The notes: a model not told the origin generated them from the letters alone. Numbered from the stretch's first letter, positions 9,843 to 19,848 are shown. The stretch is 39,328 nucleotides of DNA from Deltaproteobacteria bacterium (GCA_016926265.1 JAFGOW010000200.1:1-39328), one strand, 5' to 3'. Program-made: numbers and translations.

Positions 9843-10950
9843 ATGCTCAGGGAAGACCGCGAAAAACTGAATGATTTGACCCGAAGGCTGGAAGAATTGC
9901 GGAGGTATCTTTGACGTCGAGGGGAAATCGGAGCGCCTCGCCGAAATCGACGCCGAAAGCGGCAAGGCCGATTTCTGGAACGATGCCGAAAAGGCACAGG
10001 AACTTTCCAGGGAAAGAAACGCCCTCGACAAGACGGTGACCTCCTGGCGGGGGCTTTCCCGGCAGATGGAGGACCTGGAGGTGCTGGGAGAACTTCTGGA
10101 AGAAGAGGACGATCCCGGCGCTCTCAAGGAGTTTCATGAACTCCTGTCGCGGTCAGAAGTAGGCATCGCGAAGATGGAGTTCAACCGCATGCTATCCGGC
10201 GAGTACGACGGCAATGACGCCATTCTAAGCATCAATGCCGGCGCCGGAGGAACCGAGGCCCAGGACTGGGCCGAAATGCTGCTGCGGATGTACCTGCGTT
10301 TCTGCGAGAAGAAGGGATTCGCAACCGAGATCACCGACTGCCTGGCTGGCGAAGAGGCCGGGATCAAAAGCGTCACCCTGACCGTAAGCGGAGACTATGC
10401 CTACGGCTGGATGCGCCCGGAAATCGGGATCCACCGCCTGGTGCGGATCTCTCCTTTCGATTCCAACGCCCGCCGTCATACCTCCTTCTGTTCGGTGTTC
10501 GTGTTCCCGGACCTCCCCGACGATGTCACCGTCGAGATCAACGAGAAGGACCTGCGCATCGACACCTACCGCTCCACCGGAGCCGGCGGCCAGCACGTCA
10601 ACAAAACCGATTCGGCGGTGCGCATCACCCATATTCCCACCGGGGTGGTGGTGTCTTGCCAGAATGAACGTTCCCAGCACAAGAACAAGTCGACCGCCAT
10701 GCATCAGTTGCGGGCCATCCTCTATCAACGGGAACTGGCCCGCAAAGAAGAGGAGGCCGCCAAGTTTTCGGCGGACAAGAAGGAGATCGGCTGGGGGAGT
10801 CAGATCCGTTCCTATGTTCTGCACCCGTACCGGTTGGTGAAGGATCACCGCACCGGATACGAAGTTGGGAATGCCGATGCGGTCCTGGATGGCGATCTGG
10901 AAGGTTTCATCGAGGCCTATCTGCTGGGTCGCCAGAAGAATCAGGGGTAG
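9843..10950 (+). CDS. prfB: Peptide chain release factor 2, with programmed +1 ribosomal frameshift
   Basis: ATG 9843 reads MLREDREKLNDLTRRLEELRRYL then in-frame TGA (9912-9914); +1 shift at CTT TGA C continues DVEGKSERLAEIDAESGKADFWND... into the 10036-10950 ORF; SPF and GGQHVN motifs downstream. Confidence 0.96.
9902..9915 (+). promoter_or_regulatory. RF2 programmed frameshift site
   Basis: GAGG-type internal Shine-Dalgarno, TAT, slippery CTT, in-frame TGA followed by C (CGGAGGTATCTTTGAC). Confidence 0.95.
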
Positions 10951-10979
10951 ATCCCGACAGGGGTCGCCTCGCGGTTTCC

Positions 10980-11006
10980 TTGACTTGCCCCTGCCGCGGT
11001 TATAAG
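10980..11006 (+). promoter_or_regulatory. Candidate promoter for lysS
   Basis: TTGACT (10980-10985), 15-nt spacer, TATAAG (11001-11006). Confidence 0.4.
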
Positions 11007-11046
11007 GTAGCGGCTTTCAAATTATGGAAAGGAAAATGAATTTTTT

Positions 11047-12534
11047 ATGGAAGACGGCAATGAACTGGTCGCCCAGCGGCGGGCCAAAGCAGCAGAAATG
11101 CGGGCCGAGGGGATCAACCCCTTTGCCAATGATTTTCGGGTACTCCACACGACGGAGGAGATCTTTTCGGCCCACGGCGAAGAAGACGCCGCCGCTCTCG
11201 AGGAATGCCACACGGAATATGCCCTGGGGGGGCGGGTCATGGCCCGGCGCGATTTCGGCAAGGCGGCTTTTCTTCAGATCAAGGACCGCAAGGGGCGTAT
11301 CCAGGTCTTTGTCGCCAAAAACCTGGTGGGGGAAAAGGATTTTTCTCTCTACCGGAAGCTTGATATCGGCGACATCATCGGGGTTCGAGGCACCCCGTTC
11401 CGCACCAAGACCGGAGAGTTGTCGATCCAGGCGCTTTCGCTACGGCTGCTGACCAAAGCCTTTCTGCCCCTTCCCGAAAAGTGGCACGGCCTCACCGATG
11501 TCGAGACCCGTTATCGGCAACGTTATCTCGATCTCATGGTCAACCCCGACGTCGCTGAAATTTTCCGGAAGCGGAACCGCGTCATTACCTGCATCCGGGA
11601 TTTCATGACCCGCCACGATTTCCTGGAGGTGGAAACCCCGATGATGCAGCCGCTGGCCGGGGGGGCCACCGCCCGTCCTTTCGTGACCTATCACAACACC
11701 CTCAAAATGGAACTTTTTCTTCGGATCGCCCCCGAGCTGTACCTGAAACGCCTGGTCGTGGGGGGGCTGGAACGGGTCTTCGAGATCAACCGCAACTTCC
11801 GCAATGAAGGAATTTCCGTTCAGCACAACCCCGAATTCACCATGATGGAGTTCTATCAGGCTTACGCCACCTACGAGGATCTGATGGATTTCACCGAGAA
11901 CATGATCTGCAAGCTGGTGGCGGAGCTGCAGGGCGGCAGGGAACTGACCTACAACGGCCGTCCCGTGAACGTCACCCCGCCCTGGAAGCGCCTTTCTCTC
12001 CGGGAGGCGATCCTGCTTCACAGCGATCTCTCCGAGGCGGATCTGGCCGATCCGGAGCGGACCCGGCAGGCGGCTAGGCGGCTGGGAATCGAGGTGGATT
12101 CCCGGATTTCCCACGGCAAACTGTTGACCGAGATTTTTGACACGGTGGCCGAACCGCAATTGTGGGATCCGACCTTCATAACCGGCTACCCCACCGAGGT
12201 CTCCCCCCTCTCCCGGAAAAACGATCAGAATCCGGACATTGTCGATCGCTTCGAGCTGTTCGTGGTGGGGCGTGAATTGGCCAACGGCTTTTCCGAACTC
12301 AACGACCCCGATGATCAGGAACAGCGGTTTCTTCAACAGCTGGCCGAAAAGGAGGCCGGGGATGAAGAGGCCCATGGCATGGACGAGGATTACATCCGTG
12401 CCTTGCAGCAGGGGCTGCCGCCTACGGCCGGCGAAGGAATCGGGATCGACCGGCTGGTGATGCTGCTGACCGATTCGGCCTCGATCCGCGACGTGATTTT
12501 ATTCCCGCAGCTCCGGAAAGAAGCCAAAGACTGA
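11047..12534 (+). CDS. lysS: Lysyl-tRNA synthetase (class II)
   Basis: RQRYLDLMVNPDV; ETPMMQPLAGGATARPF; RNFRNEGISVQHNPEFTMMEFYQAYATYEDLM; GEGIGIDRLVML. Confidence 0.98.
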   Translation: MEDGNELVAQRRAKAAEMRAEGINPFANDFRVLHTTEEIFSAHGEEDAAALEECHTEYALGGRVMARRDFGKAAFLQIKDRKGRIQVFVAKNLVGEKDFSLYRKLDIGDIIGVRGTPFRTKTGELSIQALSLRLLTKAFLPLPEKWHGLTDVETRYRQRYLDLMVNPDVAEIFRKRNRVITCIRDFMTRHDFLEVETPMMQPLAGGATARPFVTYHNTLKMELFLRIAPELYLKRLVVGGLERVFEINRNFRNEGISVQHNPEFTMMEFYQAYATYEDLMDFTENMICKLVAELQGGRELTYNGRPVNVTPPWKRLSLREAILLHSDLSEADLADPERTRQAARRLGIEVDSRISHGKLLTEIFDTVAEPQLWDPTFITGYPTEVSPLSRKNDQNPDIVDRFELFVVGRELANGFSELNDPDDQEQRFLQQLAEKEAGDEEAHGMDEDYIRALQQGLPPTAGEGIGIDRLVMLLTDSASIRDVILFPQLRKEAKD

Positions 12535-12565
12535 AACCGTTCCTTCGGCAAGGATTATCACCATA

Positions 12566-13834
12566 GTGATCAGGGGAATTTTCGGTTACGAGTGGTTTGT
12601 CAGTCTGCGTTACCTGCGGGCCAAACGCAAACAGACCTTCATCTCCGTCATCTCGTTCATCTCCATCGCCGGCGTGACACTGGGGGTGGCGGCTCTGATC
12701 GTGGTGCTGGCCGTCATGACCGGCTTTCACGACGGCGTCCGCCAGCAGATTCTCGGCAACATCCCCCACATCCTGATCCAGAAGTACGGTTCCGGCATCG
12801 AAGACTACCGGGAGTTGGCCCAAAAAGCGGCAGCCGTCTCCCCCCGCATCGTGCAGGTTTCCCCTTTCGTTTCCAGGGAAGCGATGCTTCTATCCAAAAA
12901 AAACGTCGCCGCGGTCAGCGTCAAGGGGATCGAACCGGGCAACAAAATCTTTTCCCAAACCCTCTTCACCCTGGAGAGGAAGGGCGCCGGGGAACTGCTC
13001 TTCGACAGCGGGGCGCCTTTGCCGGGTCTCATTATCGGGTTCAATACGGCCACGGTGCTGGGGATCAGCGTCGGGGACACCGTCAATGTCATCCCACCGC
13101 TCTTTACCGTCACCCCTTTCGGGGTCATCCCCAAGATGAAGCCGTTCCGGGTGGTGGGTATCCTCCGTCAGCAGGGGGGGGTGCTGGACGCCTATTTCGG
13201 ATACGTCTCCCTGGCCGCGGCTCAGGAACTTCTCGACACCCATGGGCAGGTGTCCGGTCTGGAAATCGAGCTCGATTCCTTCGACCATACCCAAAAAGTG
13301 GCGGCCTCCCTGCGCCGGAGTTTCCGCTATCCTTTCGGAGTCCGTTCCTGGGAGGAGATGTTCGGATCGTTCCTGGCGGCCCTCAAACTGGAAAAACTCG
13401 GCCTCTTCATCGTGCTGACCATCATTGTGCTGGTGGCGGCCTTCAACATCGCCACCACCCTGATCATGATTGTCATGGAAAAACATAAGGATATCGCTGT
13501 ACTTCGTTCTCTCGGAGCGACTGCGCGGAGTATCATGGCGATTTTCCTGCTGGAGGGGCTGATCGTGGGAACGCTGGGGACCTCCCTCGGGACCGCGGCG
13601 GGGGTTCTGCTCGCCCGGAATGCCGACCCCATCATCAAGTGGCTGGAGCGGTTGCTGGGGGTGCGGATCTTCGATCAGACCGTGTACGGCATGGAGGCCT
13701 TCCCCTCCGTTGTCAATGGCGGCGATGTGCTGGCGGTTGTCACGGTGGCCATGGTCATTTCCCTGCTGGCCACCCTCTATCCGGCCTGGCGGGCCGCCCG
13801 GATGGATCCGGCCGAGGCGCTGCGCTATGACTGA
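12566..13834 (+). CDS. lolC: Lipoprotein-releasing ABC transporter permease (LolC/LolE/LolF family)
   Basis: YEWFVSLRYLRAKRKQTFISVISFISIAGVTLGVAALIVVLAVMTGF; FtsX-like C-terminus; GTG start. Confidence 0.93.
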   Translation: MIRGIFGYEWFVSLRYLRAKRKQTFISVISFISIAGVTLGVAALIVVLAVMTGFHDGVRQQILGNIPHILIQKYGSGIEDYRELAQKAAAVSPRIVQVSPFVSREAMLLSKKNVAAVSVKGIEPGNKIFSQTLFTLERKGAGELLFDSGAPLPGLIIGFNTATVLGISVGDTVNVIPPLFTVTPFGVIPKMKPFRVVGILRQQGGVLDAYFGYVSLAAAQELLDTHGQVSGLEIELDSFDHTQKVAASLRRSFRYPFGVRSWEEMFGSFLAALKLEKLGLFIVLTIIVLVAAFNIATTLIMIVMEKHKDIAVLRSLGATARSIMAIFLLEGLIVGTLGTSLGTAAGVLLARNADPIIKWLERLLGVRIFDQTVYGMEAFPSVVNGGDVLAVVTVAMVISLLATLYPAWRAARMDPAEALRYD

Positions 13835-14507
13835 GACCCCCTTGATCGAGGTGAAGGACCTGACGAAATTTTTTGAAACGGGGCACGGCCGCGTGGAGGT
13901 TCTCAAAGGGATCGATCTCGTCATCCAACGCCGCGAGAGGATCGCCGTCATGGGGGCTTCGGGAGCCGGCAAGACCACCTTCATGAATATCCTGGGGGGG
14001 CTCGACCATCCCAGCGCCGGCACGGTCCGGATCGAGGGGAGGGATATTTTCGGCATCCAGGGCTCCGAACTGGACCGCTTCCGCAATGCTTTTATCGGAT
14101 TTGTTTTTCAGTTCCATCAGCTGTTGCCCGAGTTTTCGGCCTTGGAAAACGTCATGATGCCGATCCTCATTTCCCGCGTCTCCAGTGCCGAGGCCCGGCG
14201 CCGGGCCGGCTCGCTGCTGGATCGGGTCGGTCTTTCCCATCGGGTGGCGCACAAACCGGGAGAACTTTCGGGGGGTGAGCAGCAGCGGGTGGCGGTGGCC
14301 CGCGCCCTGGCCATGAAACCGCGGATTCTTCTGGCCGATGAACCGACGGGAAATCTCGACAGCCGGACCTCCGAGGAGATTCTGGAGCTGCTCGACGGCC
14401 TTCATGCCGGAGGGGATTTCACGATGCTGATCGTGACCCACGATGAAGGGTTGGCGAATCGCCAAGACCGGGTGATCACCATGAAGGACGGCCGCATCGC
14501 GGCGTAG
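13827..14507 (+). CDS. lolD: Lipoprotein-releasing ABC transporter ATP-binding protein
   Basis: GASGAGKTT Walker [16 protein letters not shown] signature, [15 protein letters not shown] Walker B; ATG overlaps the lolC stop by 8 bp. Confidence 0.95.
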   Translation: MTETPLIEVKDLTKFFETGHGRVEVLKGIDLVIQRRERIAVMGASGAGKTTFMNILGGLDHPSAGTVRIEGRDIFGIQGSELDRFRNAFIGFVFQFHQLLPEFSALENVMMPILISRVSSAEARRRAGSLLDRVGLSHRVAHKPGELSGGEQQRVAVARALAMKPRILLADEPTGNLDSRTSEEILELLDGLHAGGDFTMLIVTHDEGLANRQDRVITMKDGRIAA

Positions 14508-14514
14508 TTTTCGG

Positions 14515-14543
14515 TTTACAGGGTTTTCCTTTTTACCTATAGT
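14515..14543 (+). promoter_or_regulatory. Candidate sigma70-type promoter for bamA
   Basis: TTTACA (14515-14520), 17-nt spacer, TATAGT (14538-14543), about 40 bp before the bamA ATG. Confidence 0.65.
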
Positions 14544-14582
14544 GAGGGGCGTTTTCCATCCCCGTGAGGTTGTTGCCTTTTC

Positions 14583-16841
14583 ATGGTTTACAAAACCTTT
14601 TTCTACCTTTCCCCGCTGCTGGTTTTTTCCGTTTTGATCGGGTGCGGCTCCGCGGCCGCTCGAAGTTACGACATCGGCGAGGTTCAGGTGCGGGGCAATC
14701 TGCGGGTGGAGAGCGGCGCCATCCTGTCGGTCGTGGCGGTCAAGCCCGGAACGGGTGTGAGCGCGGAGGCCATCGATAAAGATATTCGGGCCATTTTCAA
14801 ACTCGGGCGTTTCCAGGAGGTGGCCGCCGATCTCACCGAAACCGGTGGCACCCTGATCCTGACCTATCAGGTCAAGGAGCGGCCGCTGGTCCGGCAGGTT
14901 CTTATTCTGGGCAACAAGGAACTCAAGAGCGAGGAATTGGAACCGGTGCTGACGCTCCGGACCCCTGATCTTTTCGATCCGCAAAAGGTCGAATCGAGTG
15001 TCGCCGCCCTTCAGAAGAAATACCGCACCGCCGGTTTTTATGCCGCGGAAGTGACCCCTGATGTGGAGGTCAACGAGAATCTGGAGGCGAACATCACCTT
15101 CCGGGTCACCGAGGGGGAGAAGAACCGGATCGACGAGATCGTTTTCAGGGGCAACACGGTTTTTTCCGACCGGAAGCTGAAAAAATCGATGGAAACCAAG
15201 GAGAAATGGTTTCTCTCCTGGCTCCTTGACAGCGGCACCTATAACGAAGAAATCGCCCGCATCGACCGGGAACGGATCGCTGATCTGTACTACAACGAGG
15301 GCTATATCGATGTCCATGTCAGCGACCCCGGTCTCAGCCTCACCCCCAACCGCAAACATCTGGTCGTGACCTATGACATCGAGGAAGGGCGCCAGTACCG
15401 GATCGGACGCGTTGATATCGAAGGGGATCTCATTGCGGAAAAGGAAACGTTGCTGGCATTGATCAAACTGGGTGAAGGGGAGGTTTTCAGCCGCAAAAAG
15501 CTGCGGGAATCGGTTCTGGCCATCAACGATTTTTACGCCGATCGCGGCTATGCTTATGTCAACGTGGTCCCTCGTACCCCCACCGACAAGAAAGAGCTGC
15601 GTATCGATCTTCTGTTGCGGATCGAAAAGGGGGAACTGGTGCATTTTGACCGGATCCGCATCCGGGGCAATACCAAAACCCGCGACAAGGTGATACGGCG
15701 CGAGATGATGGTCCAGGAGCAGGGGCTCTTTACCTCTACCGGGCTCAAGAAAAGCCAGCAGAAGGTCAAGAATCTCGGCTTTTTCGAGGAGGTCAGCGTC
15801 GCCACTTCCAAGGGGGAGAATTCGTCCCTCATGAATATCGATGTCGATGTCAAGGAACGGCCCTCTGGAACCTTGACCGCCGGGGTTGGATACTCCTCGG
15901 TGGACAATTTCGTTTTTCAGGGTTCGGCCAGCCAGGACAATTTTCTGGGGCTCGGGCTGAAAGGGAACATTGGCGCCAGCCTCGGAGGCTCTTCCACCAC
16001 CTTCCGGGTGGGGCTGCTGGATCCTTACTTTTTGGATCGGAACCTGGCGCTCGGTTTCGATATCTACAAGACGGAACGGGAATGGAGCAGTTTTTCGCGG
16101 GATGCCACCGGCGGCAATGCCAAGCTTGGTTTCCCTCTCCCATTTAACAATCGGGCCTTCTTCATCTACCGTTTTGAAAAGAAAGAGATCTACGACGTCG
16201 ATGAGGACGCCTCCTTTTATGTCCGCAGCCAGGAAGGGAAATCAACTCTGTCCTCCATTCAGGGGGTTCTGAGCCGGGACACCCGGGATTACAAACTGGA
16301 TCCCCGGAAGGGTTACTATACCAGCCTTTCCGCCGAGTACGCAGGAATCGGAGGCACCGAACACTTTGCCAAATACGTGGCCTCCCACCGGCATTTTTTC
16401 CCGCTCTTTTGGGGGATGGTCTTTTCCGTCAACGGCGAGATCGGCTATATCCAGAAAACAACCGATGAGGATATCCCCATCGACGAGAAGTTTTTCCTTG
16501 GCGGGCTCTACAGCATCCGTGGTTTCGAAACCAGGGAAGTGGGCCCCCGGGACCCGGCCACCGGTGATTATCTGGGGGCCGAGAAGGAAGCCTTCTTCAA
16601 CTTCGAATTGATCTTTCCCCTGGTCAAGGACATCGACATGAAAGGGGTGGTTTTCTTCGACACCGGCAACGCCTGGAGCAAGGACCAAAAATATTTTGAG
16701 GACATGCGTTACAGCGCCGGTTTCGGCATCCGCTGGAACAGCCCCATGGGACCGTTGCGCATTGAATGGGGCTACAATCTGGACCCGGAAGAGTGGGAAG
16801 ACAAATCCCAGATCGATTTTTCTCTTGGAAGGATGTTCTAA
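14583..16841 (+). CDS. bamA: Outer membrane protein assembly factor BamA (POTRA repeats plus Omp85 barrel)
   Basis: Repeated POTRA-like modules (e.g. RIDEIVFRGNTVFSDRKLKK) and C-terminal barrel ending GIRWNSPMGPLRIEWGYNL...IDFSLGRMF with terminal Phe. Confidence 0.96.
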   Translation: MVYKTFFYLSPLLVFSVLIGCGSAAARSYDIGEVQVRGNLRVESGAILSVVAVKPGTGVSAEAIDKDIRAIFKLGRFQEVAADLTETGGTLILTYQVKERPLVRQVLILGNKELKSEELEPVLTLRTPDLFDPQKVESSVAALQKKYRTAGFYAAEVTPDVEVNENLEANITFRVTEGEKNRIDEIVFRGNTVFSDRKLKKSMETKEKWFLSWLLDSGTYNEEIARIDRERIADLYYNEGYIDVHVSDPGLSLTPNRKHLVVTYDIEEGRQYRIGRVDIEGDLIAEKETLLALIKLGEGEVFSRKKLRESVLAINDFYADRGYAYVNVVPRTPTDKKELRIDLLLRIEKGELVHFDRIRIRGNTKTRDKVIRREMMVQEQGLFTSTGLKKSQQKVKNLGFFEEVSVATSKGENSSLMNIDVDVKERPSGTLTAGVGYSSVDNFVFQGSASQDNFLGLGLKGNIGASLGGSSTTFRVGLLDPYFLDRNLALGFDIYKTEREWSSFSRDATGGNAKLGFPLPFNNRAFFIYRFEKKEIYDVDEDASFYVRSQEGKSTLSSIQGVLSRDTRDYKLDPRKGYYTSLSAEYAGIGGTEHFAKYVASHRHFFPLFWGMVFSVNGEIGYIQKTTDEDIPIDEKFFLGGLYSIRGFETREVGPRDPATGDYLGAEKEAFFNFELIFPLVKDIDMKGVVFFDTGNAWSKDQKYFEDMRYSAGFGIRWNSPMGPLRIEWGYNLDPEEWEDKSQIDFSLGRMF

Positions 16842-16865
16842 AGCATTCAGAAGGAAGGAGCCCGT

Positions 16866-17393
16866 ATGAAATCGCGTTTGATGTTGGCGTTATCGATGAT
16901 GGTCTTGCTGCTGGTCTCCCCGGTTATGGCCGCCGAGACCAAGATTGGTTTTGTGGACCTGAACATGGCTTTGAACAAATGCCAGGCCGGCAAAAGCGCC
17001 AAGGAAAAGATCACCGTCAAATACAAAGAACTGGAAGGGGAATTCTCCGCCCGCCAGAAAGAACTTAAGCTTCTCAAAGAAGAACTGGAGAAGCAGGGGA
17101 GTTTGCTGTCGGCCGATGCCAAGACCGAAAAAGAACGGCAATACCAAAACAAAGTAAAAGATTTCCAACGGTTTGCAAAGGATGCCCAGGATACCATCAA
17201 ACAGCAGGAAAGCGATTTTACCCGCGAGATCCTCAAGGAACTGCTGCTGCTGACGAGAGATATGGGCAAAGAGGGAAAATATACCCTGATCATGGAGAAA
17301 CGGGAGGGCTCCATCATTTATGGCGCCCAAGAGATCGACCTGACCGAACAACTCATCAAGCGTCACGATCAGAAAACCAAGAAAACCAAGTAG
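16866..17393 (+). CDS. skp: OmpH/Skp family periplasmic chaperone
   Basis: Signal peptide, KIGFVDLNMALNKCQAGKSAKEKI, long Lys/Glu-rich coiled coil; located bamA-skp-lpxD. Confidence 0.9.
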   Translation: MKSRLMLALSMMVLLLVSPVMAAETKIGFVDLNMALNKCQAGKSAKEKITVKYKELEGEFSARQKELKLLKEELEKQGSLLSADAKTEKERQYQNKVKDFQRFAKDAQDTIKQQESDFTREILKELLLLTRDMGKEGKYTLIMEKREGSIIYGAQEIDLTEQLIKRHDQKTKKTK

Positions 17394-17402
17394 GAGGGCA
17401 CC

Positions 17403-18443
17403 TTGGCCACACTCGGCGAACTGGCGGCATGGGTTGGGGGGCGCCTGACCGGCAATCCCGATCTGGAGGTTAAGGGGGTGGCCCCCATCGACTCGGCCGG
17501 GGAAGGGGAGATCACCTTCCTCTCCAACCCCAAATATTTCAAGCGGCTTTCCGGGTGCCGGGCATCGGCCATCATTCTTCCGCCCGGCGTGGAATGCCCG
17601 ATTCCCGCCATCGTGAGCCCAAACCCCTACCTGGCTTTCGCCAAGATCCTGACGGCTCTGGCCTGTCCCTCTCCTGAACCCAAAGGGGTCATGGCGGGAA
17701 GCATCGTTTCCCCGTCCGCGGTCCTGGGGGAGAGCGTTACCATTCATCCGGGGTGTGTTGTCGGGGACCAGGTCCGGATTGGCGACGGGGTCGTTCTTCA
17801 TCCCAACGTGGTGCTCTACGAGGGGGTGGTCATCGGCGATCACTCCCTGCTCCACGCCGGGGTCGTGGTCCGGGAACGGTGCCGGATCGGATCCCATGTC
17901 ATCATTCAGCCTTCGGCCGTAATCGGCGGCGACGGATTCGGGTTCGCGCCGGACGGCGCGGGCTATTTTAAAATCCCCCAGGTCGGCATCGTGATCGTCG
18001 AAGACGGCGTCGAGATCGGCGCCGGCACCTGTATCGACCGGGCTACCCTGGGCGTGACCCGGATCGGGAAGGGTACCAAGATCGACAACCTGGTTCAGGT
18101 CGCCCATAACGTCGTCATCGGGGAAAATACCGTGATCGTTTCCCAGGTGGGGATTGCCGGCAGCACCGAGATCGGCAACCACTGTACTTTGGGAGGTCAG
18201 GTTGCCGTCGCCGGACATCTCAAGATCGGCGACAACGTCATGCTCGGCGCCCGCAGCGGGGTTTCCGGCAACCTGGAGCCGAACCAGATCCTGTCAGGCG
18301 CTCCCGTGATGCCCCACCGGCAATTCCTCAAGGCGGCGACCACCTTTTCCCACCTGCCGGAAATGCGCCGGGAACTGACCCAACTCCAGAACCGCATGAG
18401 GGAGCTGGAACAACAATTGGAAGAAAGGGAAAAGCTCTCATGA
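17403..18443 (+). CDS. lpxD: UDP-3-O-(3-hydroxyacyl)glucosamine N-acyltransferase
   Basis: Left-handed beta-helix hexapeptide repeats; N-terminal [42 protein letters not shown] start. Confidence 0.95.
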   Translation: MATLGELAAWVGGRLTGNPDLEVKGVAPIDSAGEGEITFLSNPKYFKRLSGCRASAIILPPGVECPIPAIVSPNPYLAFAKILTALACPSPEPKGVMAGSIVSPSAVLGESVTIHPGCVVGDQVRIGDGVVLHPNVVLYEGVVIGDHSLLHAGVVVRERCRIGSHVIIQPSAVIGGDGFGFAPDGAGYFKIPQVGIVIVEDGVEIGAGTCIDRATLGVTRIGKGTKIDNLVQVAHNVVIGENTVIVSQVGIAGSTEIGNHCTLGGQVAVAGHLKIGDNVMLGARSGVSGNLEPNQILSGAPVMPHRQFLKAATTFSHLPEMRRELTQLQNRMRELEQQLEEREKLS

Positions 18444-18886
18444 TACTCGACATTCTTGGAATCATGGATATTCTCCGTCACCGTTTCCCCTTTCTGCTGG
18501 TCGATCGGATTCTCTCGATCCAAGACGGCAAAAAAATTGTCGCCGTCAAAAACGTCACCGCCAACGAACCCTTTTTCCCAGGGCATTTTCCCGGTGAGCC
18601 GATCATGCCCGGTGTTTTGATCATTGAGGCCATGGCCCAGGCCGGGGCCATTCTGGCCATCGTCTCCGATAAGATTCCCCGCAATCACGTCACCTATTTC
18701 GGGGGCATTGACAACGCCCGTTTCCGGCGCCCGGTGGTTCCCGGCGACGTGCTGCGGCTCGAACTGGAAATCTCCAACAAGCGGCGCGGCATCTATTTTC
18801 TCACCGGCAAGGCCTATGTTGACGACCAACTGGCGGCCGAAGCCGATCTGAAAGCCACTTTTGCCCTCAAGGACCTTCCGTCATGA
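18440..18886 (+). CDS. fabZ: 3-hydroxyacyl-ACP dehydratase FabZ
   Basis: [18 protein letters not shown]...[26 protein letters not shown]. Confidence 0.97.
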   Translation: MILDILGIMDILRHRFPFLLVDRILSIQDGKKIVAVKNVTANEPFFPGHFPGEPIMPGVLIIEAMAQAGAILAIVSDKIPRNHVTYFGGIDNARFRRPVVPGDVLRLELEISNKRRGIYFLTGKAYVDDQLAAEADLKATFALKDLPS

Positions 18887-19653
18887 TCCATGAAACCGCC
18901 GTAGTGCATCCGGGAGGCCGGATTTCCGAGAAGGTCACCATCGGTCCCTTCGCTGTTATCGGCGAATTTGTCGAGATCGGGGAAGGGACCACCGTCGGCC
19001 CCCATGCCGTGATCGAGGGGCGCACCGTGATTGGCCGCGACAACCGCATCTTCCAGTTCGCCTCGGTGGGGGCCGTTCCCCAGGATCTCAAATACCGGGG
19101 CGAGGAGACCCGCCTGGTTATCGGCGACCGGAACCAGATTCGGGAGTTTACCACCATCCACATCGGCACCGAGGGCGGGGGCGGCGTCACCCGGATCGGC
19201 GATGATAACCTGTTCATGGCCTATTCCCATGTGGGGCACGACAGCCAGGTCGGGAATCACGCCATTTTTGCCAACTGCGCCACCCTCGGCGGCCATGTCG
19301 AGGTCCAGGACTACGCCATCCTCGGAGGGCTTTCCGGCATCCACCAGTTCACCCGCATCGGATGCCATTGCATGATCAGCGGCGGTTCCATGGTGGGGCA
19401 GGACATCCCCCCCTATATCATTGCGCAGGGGGACCGGGCCAAACCGATCGGCATCAATATCGTCGGGTTGCGGCGGCGGGGGTTTACGGATCCTTCCATC
19501 CACAGCATTAAGGAAGCCTTTCGGCTCGTGTTCCGGTCCGGGCTGAAGAGAACCGAGGCCTTTGCCCGGATCGCCAAAGAGGTGGAGCCAACCCCCGAAT
19601 TGAAAAGGTTTCTGGAATTTTTTGAAAACAGCCGGCGCGGAATTGCCCGCTGA
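18883..19653 (+). CDS. lpxA: Acyl-ACP--UDP-GlcNAc (or UDP-GlcNAc3N) O/N-acyltransferase LpxA
   Basis: Hexapeptide repeats; QFASVGAVPQDLKYRGEETRLVIGDRNQIREFTTIH; catalytic-His region SHVGHD; C-terminal GLRRRGF...FFENSRRGIAR. Confidence 0.96.
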   Translation: MIHETAVVHPGGRISEKVTIGPFAVIGEFVEIGEGTTVGPHAVIEGRTVIGRDNRIFQFASVGAVPQDLKYRGEETRLVIGDRNQIREFTTIHIGTEGGGGVTRIGDDNLFMAYSHVGHDSQVGNHAIFANCATLGGHVEVQDYAILGGLSGIHQFTRIGCHCMISGGSMVGQDIPPYIIAQGDRAKPIGINIVGLRRRGFTDPSIHSIKEAFRLVFRSGLKRTEAFARIAKEVEPTPELKRFLEFFENSRRGIAR

Positions 19654-19742
19654 CCGGGTGGAGGGGAACGAAAAAAGGGAGAAACGACGGCTTACCGCCG
19701 GACTCCGGTTGCCAGGCGCGATTCTTTAGGCACGGGCAGAGA

Positions 19743-19831
19743 AGGGATCTTCGCCGCCGAGCTGAAAGATGAGGCGCCTGTCTGTGCGCTCAAAACAGCT
19801 TTGATTCCCTAGAGACGGGAAACGGCCGTCT
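19743..19831 (+). promoter_or_regulatory. Candidate structured leader RNA upstream of the gnnA-like gene
   Basis: Nested helices AGGGATC/GAtTCCCT, AGCTG/CAGCT, GAGgCGC/GCGCTC, then hairpin AGACGG-GAAACGG-CCGTCT just before the ribosome-binding site (by-eye pairing only). Confidence 0.4.
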
Positions 19832-19848
19832 TGTGTGAGGAGAGAAAA

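Noticed and set aside
9683-9874. 63-aa ORF upstream of prfB
   Set aside because: Overlaps the prfB promoter and start; no family resemblance, probably non-coding
13755-15644. 629-aa minus-strand ORF
   Set aside because: Antisense to lolD/bamA; shadow ORF without family motifs
19381-19400. Altered LpxA hydrocarbon-ruler residue (G173M type)
   Set aside because: Counting E. coli LpxA positions aligns G173 with Gly here; the Met is three residues further on
19654-19848. GEMM (c-di-GMP/cGAMP) riboswitch upstream of the gnnA-like gene
   Set aside because: Characteristic GEMM core sequence and tetraloop/receptor pattern not found; kept only as an unnamed structured candidate
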